Assembly (NCBI GenBank): GCA_016719575.1 | Contig: JADJYV010000005.1 | Location: 1 to 63,909 of the forward strand | Length of the DNA: 63,909 bases | DNA from: Pseudobdellovibrionaceae bacterium | Lineage (GTDB): Bacteria > Bdellovibrionota > Bdellovibrionia > Bdellovibrionales > Bdellovibrionaceae | Reading direction: 5' to 3' | Part shown: one piece after another, positions 11,329 through 20,606 of the stretch | How positions within the stretch are numbered: the stretch's first letter is position 1 | How the letters are laid out: each line of letters opens with the position of its first letter | Notes under the pieces: model-generated | The model's database searches: none | Told to the model about the DNA's origin: nothing | What the model saw: the letters and a program-made list of their open reading frames with translations, nothing else | Translations under genes and position numbers: made by a program

Positions 11329-12296
11329 TCTCAAGTTATCCCGCAGTTCAAATATATATACTTAGCCGCAATAGAGTTGAATATTTACGGGAAGCTCTCG
11401 CTTCAGCTCTAAACCAGAGCTATCAAAATTATGAAGTTATTATTTCAGACAATTCAACCAACAACTCAGTCTGGGAATTCATTCAAAACCGTGGCGAAAA
11501 TATAAAAGTAAAATACATAAAGAGACAAGATAATTTAACTTTCATGGACCACACTAACGTCGCACTCTCAGAGGTTCACGCAGACTATTTTATGCTTTTT
11601 CATGATGATGACATTCTCATGCCGGATGCAATTACTAATCTTATGCAGATTATCCTTAAAGAAGTCGATCTTTCTGCTGTTGGTAGCAATGCATACATAA
11701 TAAAAAACCGCGTGCATACAAATGAGATTTTCAATCCACATTTGAACGTCGACAAGAGGATCTTCTCATGCGATGATCTCGTACGGTACTATTTTACCCC
11801 AGAAGAGAGTCACGTCCCATTCCCGTCGTACCTCTATAGAAAAAATAAGATAAAAGATATTTTTTTATCCTCCAAAGAGGGTGGAAAACACGCGGACGTT
11901 TCCTTCTTAATAAAGTTGATTCAACGAGGGCCAATCTATTGGATAAGTAAACCTTTCATGGAGTATAGACAGCACACAGCCAATATCTCACTTAGTATCG
12001 ACATAAGGGACATATTTAGCCTCTGCAGATATGTTAAAAAAAATACTCAAGTATCAAAAGATACACTGCGCACTTTCAAGATGAAACATCTTTTACTTTG
12101 GTCAACCCATACTATGCGAAATCACCCAGCAAAAAACCGCTGGCGCGAAACAATTATCAAAAGGTCCGCTTTTGTGTATGCCATTTCGCACCCTCAATTA
12201 ATCATCAAATCTTTGTCGAAAAAAAAGTCCTCGCAGCAATTCGTAAGATGGCAACATCGAACACGTAGACCTGAGATCATTTATTACGTTAAATAG
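11325..12296 (+). CDS. Glycosyltransferase family 2
   Basis: Inverting GT-A enzyme of 323 aa, cytoplasmic face of the inner membrane. The N-terminus IYILSRNRVEYLREAL and SALNQSYQNYEVIISDNS are typical GT2, and FHDDDIL carries the metal-binding acidic triad. Translationally coupled to the reductase upstream (ATGA overlap), so it may transfer the CDP-dideoxyhexose, as abequosyltransferases do. That assignment is inference from position only. Confidence 0.85.
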   Translation: MISSYPAVQIYILSRNRVEYLREALASALNQSYQNYEVIISDNSTNNSVWEFIQNRGENIKVKYIKRQDNLTFMDHTNVALSEVHADYFMLFHDDDILMPDAITNLMQIILKEVDLSAVGSNAYIIKNRVHTNEIFNPHLNVDKRIFSCDDLVRYYFTPEESHVPFPSYLYRKNKIKDIFLSSKEGGKHADVSFLIKLIQRGPIYWISKPFMEYRQHTANISLSIDIRDIFSLCRYVKKNTQVSKDTLRTFKMKHLLLWSTHTMRNHPAKNRWRETIIKRSAFVYAISHPQLIIKSLSKKKSSQQFVRWQHRTRRPEIIYYVK

Positions 12297-12368
12297 TTGG
12301 TTTTCTAGCGTATTTACATAAAAACATTTGCATTTACATTTGTTATTGTTTTTGCTATTCTTATATGT

Positions 12369-12698
12369 GTGAAATTAGAGAAAATAGAGTATGAAGGATT
12401 CGACTGGGACTATGGAAACTTTTTACATGCTCAACACCACGACGTCCCATTTGAAGCCATAGAGAAAGTCTTCGAGCAAGAACTGCTTTATTTTCTAGAT
12501 ACGAAGAACACGGGCAGCGAGAAGAGATGGATCGCTGTGGGCGAAATTGAACCTAACAGGTTTGCTTTTGTAGCTTTTACGATAAGAACTGTAGGCACAG
12601 ATAGACTAATTAGACCAATCAGCGCAAGATATATTCACAGAGGAAGTAAGGAAGAAAGAGTTTATGAAGAAATCAGGAAAAAAATCCTTGAAGAGTAA
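12369..12698 (+). CDS. brnT: BrnT-family toxin
   Basis: 109 aa, GTG start. Resembles the RelE-fold ribonuclease toxin BrnT: YEGFDWDYGN at the start (usual form FEWDE/NK..KH), VPFEAIEKVF, then FVAFTIRT, RLIRPISARYI and a final ER-x-YE segment. Its 3' end overlaps the antitoxin gene by 35 bases, giving the usual toxin-first order. It would cleave mRNA in the cytoplasm when free of the antitoxin. Base composition is more AT-rich than the flanking sugar genes, in line with acquisition. Confidence 0.75.
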   Translation: MKLEKIEYEGFDWDYGNFLHAQHHDVPFEAIEKVFEQELLYFLDTKNTGSEKRWIAVGEIEPNRFAFVAFTIRTVGTDRLIRPISARYIHRGSKEERVYEEIRKKILEE

Positions 12699-12936
12699 AG
12701 AAGAAAATTTATTTGACGACCCTTTGTCTGGGGATTTAAGCGAAATGATGATTGATGCTGACTGGAAAATGGCACGGTTTGAACTTACCAAACCAAAAAC
12801 TGAAACTGTGACACTGAGAATGAGCAAAGATCTTCTTAAAGGAATTAAGGCGGAAGCTAAAAAACTCGGTCTTGATTATCAAAAATTTATGCGAATTATG
12901 ATGGAAAATCATATAAGAAGAAACAAGGCTGGCTAA
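12664..12936 (+). CDS. brnA: BrnA-family antitoxin (ribbon-helix-helix)
   Basis: 90 aa with a lysine-rich start and a C-terminal ribbon-helix-helix DNA-binding segment (ETVTLRMSKDLLKGIKAEAK followed by LGLDYQKFMRIMMENHI). BrnA proteins neutralise BrnT and repress their own operon. The segment SEMMIDADWKMARF before the RHH probably wraps the toxin. Overlaps brnT by 35 bases. Confidence 0.75.
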   Translation: MKKSGKKSLKSKEENLFDDPLSGDLSEMMIDADWKMARFELTKPKTETVTLRMSKDLLKGIKAEAKKLGLDYQKFMRIMMENHIRRNKAG

Positions 12937-13218
12937 TATTTTTACTAGAAAGATTTAGCCAAAGAACTTAAGACAGTTTCGTCTGCACGAAGAAGTAAAA
13001 CCACAAAATCACTCACTCCTTGGCGAAACCGTGTTCTTGTCCGCTCATCACTCATTTATCTACTAACTCACCCAAAAATTCTTGTAAGCTCCGCACTAAA
13101 GAAAATCAGAAATATGAATTTTTAAAAATTGAAACTCTCTCCCCCCAAAGCTGGGCTTATTTAGTGGATGTTAGTTATCAAAAGTGTTATTAGTTTTATT
13201 TAAGGAATTGGGTTTACA
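12937..13218. other. Intergenic region downstream of brnTA
   Basis: AT-rich spacer of about 280 bases. No coding frame of note, tRNA or strong hairpin was recognised. It should hold the promoter of the following HEPN-like gene. Confidence 0.4.
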
Positions 13219-13650
13219 ATGTCTGAGTTGCCTTCGTGGGAAGAACTAAAAGAAAGAGCCTCCGCAAGTCATAAGCTTGCGAAAATGGCACTTGATTCAG
13301 GTGATGAATATTTACTACCAAATGCTCTTGAAAATATGCATTTTGCTGTCGAGATTTCTATGAAGGCTGCCATAAGAAAAATGGTGGTACTATCAGGCAT
13401 GGGGCCTGAAGGTCACAATTTAGAACGACTTAGTAAGGCCCCTTTTGGTGATAGCAAAACGACTCTACGAAGCATGGCTATAAAGCAGACTATGAGGTGG
13501 GTTTTGACCAACGGCCTATCTGCTTGGTCTGTGGATTGCAGATACAAAAGCATGGAAAGTATGAAGGACAAGATCTCCTTTATAAACGATTACGAGAGGC
13601 TTTATCTATGGATAAAACCAGCTTACTACAATAATTCAGACGGTGTTTAA
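13219..13650 (+). CDS. Small HEPN-like protein
   Basis: 143 aa, ATG start with AAGGA upstream (spacing about 8). The segment NALENMHFAVEISMKAAIRKM followed by a GHNLERLS motif resembles HEPN-domain proteins, where an alpha-helical pair and a G-H-x-L segment precede the active helix. The classical R-x4-6-H catalytic motif is not evident, so RNase activity is unproven. It lies three bases to tens of bases before a BolA-like frame and close to the BrnTA pair, making a small accessory island. Confidence 0.45.
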   Translation: MSELPSWEELKERASASHKLAKMALDSGDEYLLPNALENMHFAVEISMKAAIRKMVVLSGMGPEGHNLERLSKAPFGDSKTTLRSMAIKQTMRWVLTNGLSAWSVDCRYKSMESMKDKISFINDYERLYLWIKPAYYNNSDGV

Positions 13651-13671
13651 AACTTTGACACCTGAGAATGT

Positions 13672-13929
13672 GTGTATTTTAAAGCCGAAGAAGACCTTTT
13701 GGGTGTCAGAGTTGTTTCAAAGGCTTTTCAAGGGATAACATTCTCAGATCGTTTTAGGCAATTGGGTGACTTGATTCAGGCTCAAAATGCTGAAGAATTA
13801 GCACCTTTTGTTTTTATTTTTGAGGCTTTCACCCCTGAAGAGCTATCTCGGTTGCCAAACGATGGTGAAGCTTCTCAAAACTCATCTGATAAGGGCATGA
13901 AGCAGTCTGCTCAACCTTTAGAGCCATAA
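13672..13929 (+). CDS. BolA-like protein (5' end uncertain)
   Basis: 85 aa from GTG. The core GVRVVSKAFQGITFSDRFRQL then PFVFIFEAFTPEEL matches the BolA pattern (VVS-x2-F-x-G ... R-x-R-x-L ... TPEE). The N-terminal strand expected in BolA is found in another frame just upstream (VFKTLTPENVCIL), so an indel around 13,675-13,690 is likely and the true start may be GTG 13,643, overlapping the preceding gene. BolA proteins work with monothiol glutaredoxins in iron-sulphur trafficking or act as regulators. Divergence from standard BolA is large. Confidence 0.4.
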   Translation: MYFKAEEDLLGVRVVSKAFQGITFSDRFRQLGDLIQAQNAEELAPFVFIFEAFTPEELSRLPNDGEASQNSSDKGMKQSAQPLEP

Positions 13930-13958
13930 CTAAAACCGGAAATAGCATAATTTCCGCT

Positions 13959-15417
13959 CTAAGGCGTCTTCGTGATCGCCTCAATGCGAAGCTGCAACCG
14001 CCAAATCGCCCAAAGTAAGTAACCGCCAAAAACACTGCAAATACCACTGATCAAAAAGTGACTTAGCGAAATGTCCAAGAAAAGCATGGCGACAAACGGA
14101 ATTGAATATAAAAAGAACCCTTCCAATAAACTGCATATCCAAGCAGATCGGCAGGGATCTGCTTCATACGCAGGAACATAGCACCGCAGCCTAAAAACCC
14201 CGCCAAGACCAAAATCCTGGGACATAGGTTGCCGTCACTGGCTCTATTTGTGACACCAACCACAAGCCTAAAACCACAACCCCGGCACCAAGACCATAAG
14301 GAAATATCGTTGCCCGGGTCTTCATTTCAGACTGAGAGACCGCATAGATAAGGTTTGTCGTCATTCTAAAAAACTCAATAGCCGCCCCCCAAGCAACAAC
14401 CGTCAGGCTGTCTTCAAAGTGCGAGCTTACCAAAATACGCAAAAGAAACTGCGCGCCCACCGCCACAAATATCATCGTAGGAATGTAAACTGATAATGAA
14501 TGCAAACTTAGAACTTGCCAAGCTCGAGCCCTTAGACTCTGGCCCCTCTTGCGAAATCGTCGCATAATAGCGTGGATAGAAATATTGATTTACCAAAGAC
14601 TCCACCAAGCCCGCAATGCTGGTCGCAACGCCAAGCCCAACGGCCAAAGTGGCCAAACTCTCTGCCCCCATCTTCGATTCACAATCAATCGATAGGACTG
14701 GCTTTGCCCCCACATCAGAGCCGTCGTCACCGCAATCGGCAAATAAAACAAAAATGCCGTCTTGTTAAAAAATAGGTTTTCTGACTGGGGAGCCTCTGGC
14801 GCGGGAGCCTTTACTTCTGATTTCTGGATTATCTTTAAGAAATAAACCCAAGACATTATCGCACCAAGCGCCTGCCCTACAAGAATACCAAGCAGCCAAA
14901 AAAATGCGCTCTTGGTAAAAATAAAAATGGCCGCGATCGAAGCTAAAAAACCAACCACTTGAGAAGTCAGATTAATCGCAACAAAAGCCCTACGGTACTC
15001 GAGCATATTCAGGCTCGGGCAAAGCGTCTGAAACCAAGTGCCAATATAAATATTTAAAAACACCAGAAAACAAATTTGCCAGGCCAGAAAACCGCTCCCG
15101 ACATGAAGCACTGAATAGCTTAACCAAACCAGCGGCACTGACAAAATAGCCACCGCCAAAAAATACCCATTTAAAAACTGAAAAGCTTTAGATAACTCAT
15201 TATCTCGAAACCAATGATGGAGTTTCCGATTTAAATACATCCCAATCGGATTGATGAAGATAAGGCTGAAATAAGAAGTCAGACTCGCAATCAAATACGT
15301 TAAACCAACATCTTCTTTGCCTAAAAGGCTGGTCAGCACACGAATAGCTGCCAAGGCCAAAATGGCCTGCCCTACCCGGCCCACCAACAAAACTAAAAAA
15401 TCTTTATCTATTTTCAA
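13959..15417 (-). CDS. wzx: Polysaccharide flippase, Wzx type (several frameshifts)
   Basis: Multipass MATE/MOP-type exporter that would flip lipid-linked O-units across the inner membrane. The first 240 residues are intact (VGRVGQAILALAAIRVLTSL, many hydrophobic helices). The rest continues in other frames: LATLAVGLGVATSIAGLVES, NQYFYPRYYATIS, LSVYIPTMIFVAVGAQFLL and a C-terminal helix run ending near 13,959. About four to five single-base indels are needed; merged length about 486 aa is normal. Start is TTG 15,417, overlapping the stop of the GT10 gene (TTGA), so it belongs to the same operon. Confidence 0.8.
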
Positions 15418-16424
15418 CAGGTGCCCTCTAATATTGTCTTTACCACGTGGCTCGCTTGATTCTTTGGCATAAACTGCTCGTGAGCCGTGCCCTCAAGATA
15501 ACTTTGGATCGCCTGCTGTCTCTTGTTATACTCAGCAGCTGTCATTGCATTCAAATATACATAGAGCTCTTCGAGACTCGTATATTTTCTACGATCAACA
15601 AAACAAACCTCTGGCACGTAGTCTAGAATATTTGGAGCTCCCCAATAAACCGGTATACACCCCGCCGCGAGAGAATCGAATATTTTTTCTGTAATGTATC
15701 CAGGAATATTCTGGGCATTCTCGTAACAAATCGAAAACTTGTACCGACTGAGTGTCGGCAACTTCGCATCGACCTTGCCCCTGTACGAGGGCCACTTCTC
15801 CGCAAGAAAACGCCGAAGAAAAGCAAGACGGTTCAAAGCTCTAAAAATTTTTGGACCTCTAAAGGTGAATAGATCCCAACCAACACCAAAGAACTCAAAC
15901 TGCTCTGGGTGATTTTTTTCGAACCATCTTATCGCCTCTCGTCTTTTTGAGTAAAGCTCCAGTGGATGAGAGACCTTTTTATCTCCGGCGATCAATGTGC
16001 AAAATTTTTCCTTGTTTTCAAAAGGTAAAAACGCCGTCTTTCCGGAGTAGGTAAAATTCATTTTAAAATAATGTTCATTGTCCACGTACTCATCGTGCCA
16101 GGTAAAAATCTTTGAAAATGCGCTGTGCGATTCTCTGTTCCAATTGTCTGGGCGAATCAGTTCGCTTTCAAACAACAACAATATGGACTTTTTTATCTCT
16201 TTTTCTTTTGGCAACACTGCAGGCATTTCATTGTAGATAACTAACTCACAGATCTCGGGGTCATGAATGTCTTGAGTATTTAGATCTACCCCCCGCTCCC
16301 TGAAACTATCCTGTAAACAATGAAAAAATGCGAGACAATTGTCTCGATTCAGTCGCTGGTTGGCCCTATTGAAGATTTCTCCATTTGTATATGGAGGAGA
16401 GACCACCAAACAGGCTCTTCTCAT
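15414..16424 (-). CDS. Glycosyltransferase family 10 (fucosyltransferase fold)
   Basis: 336 aa. The C-terminal half has the GT10 signature: YKFSICYENAQNIPGYITEK followed by IFDSLAAGCIPVYWGAPNI. GT10 enzymes transfer fucose, or a related GDP-6-deoxysugar, in alpha-1,3/1,4 linkage. Immediately upstream in the operon are genes for GDP-colitose, which is 3-deoxyfucose, so this is a good candidate colitosyltransferase. Overlaps the preceding gene by ATGA. Cytoplasmic, peripheral to the inner membrane. Confidence 0.85.
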   Translation of the reverse strand: MRRACLVVSPPYTNGEIFNRANQRLNRDNCLAFFHCLQDSFRERGVDLNTQDIHDPEICELVIYNEMPAVLPKEKEIKKSILLLFESELIRPDNWNRESHSAFSKIFTWHDEYVDNEHYFKMNFTYSGKTAFLPFENKEKFCTLIAGDKKVSHPLELYSKRREAIRWFEKNHPEQFEFFGVGWDLFTFRGPKIFRALNRLAFLRRFLAEKWPSYRGKVDAKLPTLSRYKFSICYENAQNIPGYITEKIFDSLAAGCIPVYWGAPNILDYVPEVCFVDRRKYTSLEELYVYLNAMTAAEYNKRQQAIQSYLEGTAHEQFMPKNQASHVVKTILEGTC

Positions 16425-17410
16425 GGCAGTTGCTCAAAAACTTTCTGATGACGATGAAAGTAGCCATGTTCGCTTCTTGCTCTTTGGATGCCGGCAGCTT
16501 TAATGCGCTCCCGCTCTTGATCATTTTCTAAATAGAATCGAATAAGCTTCGCCGCCTCATCAACATCTCTGTAACAAACAATTTCATTACCAACATCTAA
16601 GTACTTCTCTAGAAATGGAACATAGTCCGTCATTTGAAATCCCCCCAAGTAAGGAATCTCAAAATTTCGCGCCTTCATTTGGCTTGCCGCCTTATCGGAC
16701 TTTAAAGCGACAATAGGATTTTTGATATTACTCATCAAATATCGTAGATCATAGGTAATACTATTTGAAAGATTTAAGTTAACTTTGCTACTTCTAAAAA
16801 TATCAGCCATTTTCATCAAAGAAATTGGACCCGCTGGCCACCCATAACCAAAGGTCGCAACTTTTATCCCGCGCTTCGCAAGCTCTTTAATAAACCATCG
16901 GCGCACTGAATGGGATCCACCCACAAAGCTAACATCGTATTCATATTGAGTGCTCGCCTCGGGGGCCACCTCATACTCTAAGGCTGCCCACTGGCTCAAA
17001 AACACCTCTTTAATCCCGATCTGATGATACTTGCTAATGGCAAAGGGGTCCGTCGTTACAGAATAGGTAAAATGCGGAGCATATTTTTTAGTAAAATTAT
17101 CAAATCGCCACTGATCGTCACCGAACCAGTTCATGGTCTTGTAACTTTTCTTGAGCTGCTGCAGAGTCGTAATTTCGAATTGCTCACCAAACAAAATGAA
17201 ATAAATCAGATCCGGGGAATAACTTTTTGCTTTTTCTAGTAGCGCTGTTTGTAGCTCTGGCTGTCTCTTCAAATAGTCGTCATAATAAAAACATTCAACT
17301 TCGTGACCTAGGCGTTCAAATGCCCGGCGGAATCCCCTCTCGCCGATTTCATTGGGCCCTCGGTGTTTCATCCCATAGTCATATTGCAAATCAACAAATA
17401 ATATCTTCAT
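16421..17410 (-). CDS. CgeB-like GT-B glycosyltransferase
   Basis: 329 aa. Starts MKILFVDLQYDYG; the pattern FILFGEQF, NWFGDDQW, VSFVGGSHSVRR and NLSNS is that of the CgeB/DUF3880 glycosyltransferase group with a C-terminal Glyco_trans_1_2 domain. The ATG overlaps the colD stop (TAATG). Sugar specificity unknown; position between colD and GT10 argues for a role in the same O-unit. Confidence 0.75.
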   Translation of the reverse strand: MKILFVDLQYDYGMKHRGPNEIGERGFRRAFERLGHEVECFYYDDYLKRQPELQTALLEKAKSYSPDLIYFILFGEQFEITTLQQLKKSYKTMNWFGDDQWRFDNFTKKYAPHFTYSVTTDPFAISKYHQIGIKEVFLSQWAALEYEVAPEASTQYEYDVSFVGGSHSVRRWFIKELAKRGIKVATFGYGWPAGPISLMKMADIFRSSKVNLNLSNSITYDLRYLMSNIKNPIVALKSDKAASQMKARNFEIPYLGGFQMTDYVPFLEKYLDVGNEIVCYRDVDEAAKLIRFYLENDQERERIKAAGIQRARSEHGYFHRHQKVFEQLP

Positions 17411-18600
17411 TATGTTTTTGCGACCGCAAGCCCTTTATCAAATTCACTTCTTAAACGTTGGATCTGGCTCTTCATTGGCACCTGATGATTGCCCACAAAA
17501 AACCCATACTGATCGATGGCTTCTGCATTTGGCAGCTTCGCGTGAATTTCATGCTCGAACCATTTAAGGGCTTCGTTTTTTGCGAAGTTACCGGCAACTA
17601 TAGGCCGGCACTCAACCCCAGACTTTGTCAGATGATCAATAAGCTTTAAACGATTGACCTTAGACTCTGCCTTCAAAACGAAGCTAAAACCAAACCAACT
17701 GCTCTTGCCAATTTCTTTTTGAATATAAAAATCTTTGTGACTGCCAAATAACTCCTGAAAAACCGCTGCATTTTCTCTGCGAACATCCACAAAATGCTGA
17801 AGCTTCTTAATTTGCTCTAAACCAATGGCCCCGCTCATCTCTAGAGGACGAACATTGTACCCTGGCAAAACAAACTTGAAAGACTCTTCAAAGGCATTGT
17901 CACTTTTGATTCCCGTCACTTTATTTTCTTTTGGTAGGTTTCTGGTCCAGCCATGGGCCCTCAAACATAATAAAATATGATACAGCTCTTCATCATCCGT
18001 CGAAACAATTCCGCCTTCCATTGTCGAAATATGGTGACTAAAAAAGCTGCTATATGTGCCCATAGAACCAAAAGTCCCCGTCTGTCGCCCTTCAAAGGTC
18101 GCACCCAGTGACTCACAATTGTCTTCGATCAACTCAATGTTTTTGCCAGAAATTATTTTTTTTATTTTTGAAAAATCGTTCGGATTACCCAAAAGATTGA
18201 CTGTCATTATTGCTTTGGTTTTGTCGGTAATCGCCGATTCAAGAGCCTTCAAATCAAAATTGAGTGTCTCAAGATCAATGTCGACAAATTTGAGTTTCAG
18301 ACCGTACTGAGCTAGCGGAAAATAAGTCGTGCTCCACGAAACCGCAGGCACAATCACCTCGTCGCCTCGCTTTAACGGGTTTTCTTTGCGGTAGAAAAGA
18401 GCCGCTACCATCAAAAGATTGGCAGTCGAACCCGAACTGCACATCACGCAATATTTAGAGCCCAAAAACTTCGCGAACTCTTTTTCGTATTGGGCTACGT
18501 GGGCACCCATTGTGTACATGCCAGTTTTAATGACTTTGTGGATGGCTTCTACTTCGAGCTGGTCCCAGCTTGATGTCGCTAGGGGGTAAAACATTTCCAT
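17410..18600 (-). CDS. colD: GDP-4-keto-6-deoxymannose 3-dehydratase
   Basis: PLP enzyme of the DegT/StrS fold that removes the C3 hydroxyl of GDP-4-keto-6-deoxy-D-mannose with glutamate as amino donor. The Schiff-base lysine is replaced by histidine in FSHHISTMEGG, exactly the ColD signature, and long stretches (MCSSGSTANLLMVAALF, VPAVSWSTTYFPLAQYG, LRAHGWTRNLPKENKVTG, LPGYNVRPLEMSGAIG) follow the colitose-pathway enzyme rather than a transaminase. 396 aa; GAGG before ATG 18,600. Sits after gmd and colC/fcl, giving a full GDP-colitose set. Confidence 0.93.
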   Translation of the reverse strand: MEMFYPLATSSWDQLEVEAIHKVIKTGMYTMGAHVAQYEKEFAKFLGSKYCVMCSSGSTANLLMVAALFYRKENPLKRGDEVIVPAVSWSTTYFPLAQYGLKLKFVDIDLETLNFDLKALESAITDKTKAIMTVNLLGNPNDFSKIKKIISGKNIELIEDNCESLGATFEGRQTGTFGSMGTYSSFFSHHISTMEGGIVSTDDEELYHILLCLRAHGWTRNLPKENKVTGIKSDNAFEESFKFVLPGYNVRPLEMSGAIGLEQIKKLQHFVDVRRENAAVFQELFGSHKDFYIQKEIGKSSWFGFSFVLKAESKVNRLKLIDHLTKSGVECRPIVAGNFAKNEALKWFEHEIHAKLPNAEAIDQYGFFVGNHQVPMKSQIQRLRSEFDKGLAVAKT

Positions 18601-18609
18601 AAATTTCCT

Positions 18610-19530
18610 CTATTGCGGTAAACTCAAATAATAAGCGTAGGTCTTTTCGATCCCCTGATGCAAGGAGGTTTTGCTTTTCCATCCCCACTGCTGCGCAACT
18701 TCTGTAGAAACTAATTTGCGCTTCATTCCGACAGGTTTAGTTAGGTCGTGCGTAAAACCACCCCTGTAGCCAATCACTTCTGCTACGGCCTTGTAATACT
18801 CGTTGACGCTGTAATCAATTCCTAGGCCAACGTTCATTAAGACGGGAAGCGAATCAAAATTTTTAATTCCCATAGCTATGCATTCTGCAAGATCCCCGGC
18901 ATACATAAATTCTCTGCGCGCTTCGCCGTCGCCCCAAATTTCTACCTCAGTCGCTCCAGTTTTTTTGGCATCGTCTACCTTGCGCACCACCGCTGGAATC
19001 AAATGAGAATTCTGAGGATCAAAGTGATCAAAACGTCCGTAGAGATTGCAAGGAATCATAGTCTTAAATTGAAAAGTAGAGTCCTCTTTCATGATGTACT
19101 GACAAAGACGCTGGGCCATCACTTTGGCAATAGCGTAGCCTTCGTTCGTCGGTTCGAGTTCGCCCTGCAAGATCATCGATTCTTTGAGTGGATTCTCGGC
19201 ATTTCTTGGATACATGCACGATGTGCCAAGGTTGATCAGTTTTTTTATTCCGAGCTTATAACATGAACCAATCAGGTTGCGGTTGATATCAACATTCTCA
19301 ACTAGAAAGGCAACTGGGTTTTTAATGTTCGCCTGAATGCCGCCAACTCGGCCAGCAGCATGAACTACAAAATCTGGTCTTTGTTTTTCAAGATAAGACT
19401 CAACCTGCTCGCGTGAGCTAAGATCCAGCTCCACCCTTGATGGTTGCAAAATTTCGTAGCGCGAAAGTTCGGGGTTCTCGATTAAGTTTTTACCGACCAT
19501 TCCCCGGGCGCCAGTAATCAGCAGCTTCAC
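18610..19530 (-). CDS. colC: GDP-L-colitose synthase (ColC) or GDP-L-fucose synthase
   Basis: 306 aa SDR epimerase/reductase. Rossmann start ITGARGMVGKNL; AAGRVGGIQANI; GTSCMYPR; NEGYAIAKV with the Tyr-x3-Lys pair; GDGEARREFMYAGDLAE. The wording EGYAIAKV and CNLYGR resembles ColC-type proteins; Fcl usually has EPYAIAK. With colD next door the colitose assignment is preferred, but Fcl cannot be excluded without alignment. GTG start overlaps the gmd stop (GTGA). Confidence 0.85.
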   Translation of the reverse strand: MKLLITGARGMVGKNLIENPELSRYEILQPSRVELDLSSREQVESYLEKQRPDFVVHAAGRVGGIQANIKNPVAFLVENVDINRNLIGSCYKLGIKKLINLGTSCMYPRNAENPLKESMILQGELEPTNEGYAIAKVMAQRLCQYIMKEDSTFQFKTMIPCNLYGRFDHFDPQNSHLIPAVVRKVDDAKKTGATEVEIWGDGEARREFMYAGDLAECIAMGIKNFDSLPVLMNVGLGIDYSVNEYYKAVAEVIGYRGGFTHDLTKPVGMKRKLVSTEVAQQWGWKSKTSLHQGIEKTYAYYLSLPQ

Positions 19531-20606
19531 TGATCTAGCCTCACGACTTTTTTTGCGCCGCCAAGGTTCTTTTCTTGCTCTGCTTGAGTGTAGTCGGCTT
19601 TGACCATCTCACTGACTAGCTCCGCAAAAGTGATCTTCGGTGTCCAGCCTAGTTTTGTTTTAGCTTTTGTCGCATCTCCCAAGAGAGTTTCGACCTCTGC
19701 CGGACGGAAATAACGAGGATCCACCGCAACAATGCAGCGTCCATTTTGATCGTAGCCTTTTTCTTCAACGCCGTGACCCTTCCAGGTTATTGTGATGCCA
19801 AGTTCTTTGGCCGCGACATTGACGAATTCACGAACACTGTACTGAATCCCCGTTGCAATCACAAAGTCTTCTGGTTTTTCTTGCTGGAGCATCATCCACT
19901 GCATTTCGACGTAGTCCTTGGCATGACCCCAATCTCGCTTCGAATCCATATTTCCAAGATATAAACAATCCTGGGTGCCGAGCTTGATTCGCGCCAAAGC
20001 TCGAGTGATTTTTCTGGTCACAAAGGTTTCACCTCTGAGCGGGCTCTCGTGATTGAACAAGATCCCATTGCAGGCGTAGATTCCATAGGCTTCGCGATAA
20101 TTGACCGTGATCCAATAAGCATAAAGCTTTGCTACCGCATAAGGACTGCGCGGATAAAATGGCGTTGTTTCTTTCTGCGGAGTCTCTTGGACCAACCCAT
20201 AAAGCTCGGATGTCGAGGCCTGGTAGTATCTTGTTTTTTTGGTCAGTCCCAAAATACGAATGGCCTCTAAAATACGCAGGGCACCCATGGCATCACTGTT
20301 TGCCGTGTATTCAGGCTCCTCGAACGAAACGGCCACATGGCTTTGTGCAGCCAAATTGTAGATTTCGTCAGGTTGAACTTGTTGGATAATCCTCAGGAGT
20401 GACGACGAGTCCGTCATGTCGCCGTGGTGCAGGCTGAAATGTTGTCCTGGAATATGCGGGTCTTTAAAGAGATGATCGATCCTATCCGTATTAAATAACG
20501 AGGTGCGGCGTTTTATCCCATGAACCTCATAGCCCTTACTCAAAAGGAGCTCTGCCAAATAGGCCCCATCTTGCCCCGTCACACCCGTAATCAATGCTTT
20601 TTTCAT
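19527..20606 (-). CDS. gmd: GDP-mannose 4,6-dehydratase
   Basis: 359 aa, full length. Converts GDP-D-mannose to GDP-4-keto-6-deoxymannose, feeding ColD and, if present, Fcl. Seen: ITGVTGQDGAYLAELLLSKG, VHGIKRRTSLFNTDRIDHL, NLAAQSHVAVSFEEPEYTA, STSELYGLVQETPQ, YPRSPYAVAKLYAYW and FNHESPLRGETFVTRKITR. First gene of the operon running to the flippase; divergent from the phosphomannomutase that supplies mannose-1-phosphate. Confidence 0.97.
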   Translation of the reverse strand: MKKALITGVTGQDGAYLAELLLSKGYEVHGIKRRTSLFNTDRIDHLFKDPHIPGQHFSLHHGDMTDSSSLLRIIQQVQPDEIYNLAAQSHVAVSFEEPEYTANSDAMGALRILEAIRILGLTKKTRYYQASTSELYGLVQETPQKETTPFYPRSPYAVAKLYAYWITVNYREAYGIYACNGILFNHESPLRGETFVTRKITRALARIKLGTQDCLYLGNMDSKRDWGHAKDYVEMQWMMLQQEKPEDFVIATGIQYSVREFVNVAAKELGITITWKGHGVEEKGYDQNGRCIVAVDPRYFRPAEVETLLGDATKAKTKLGWTPKITFAELVSEMVKADYTQAEQEKNLGGAKKVVRLDQ

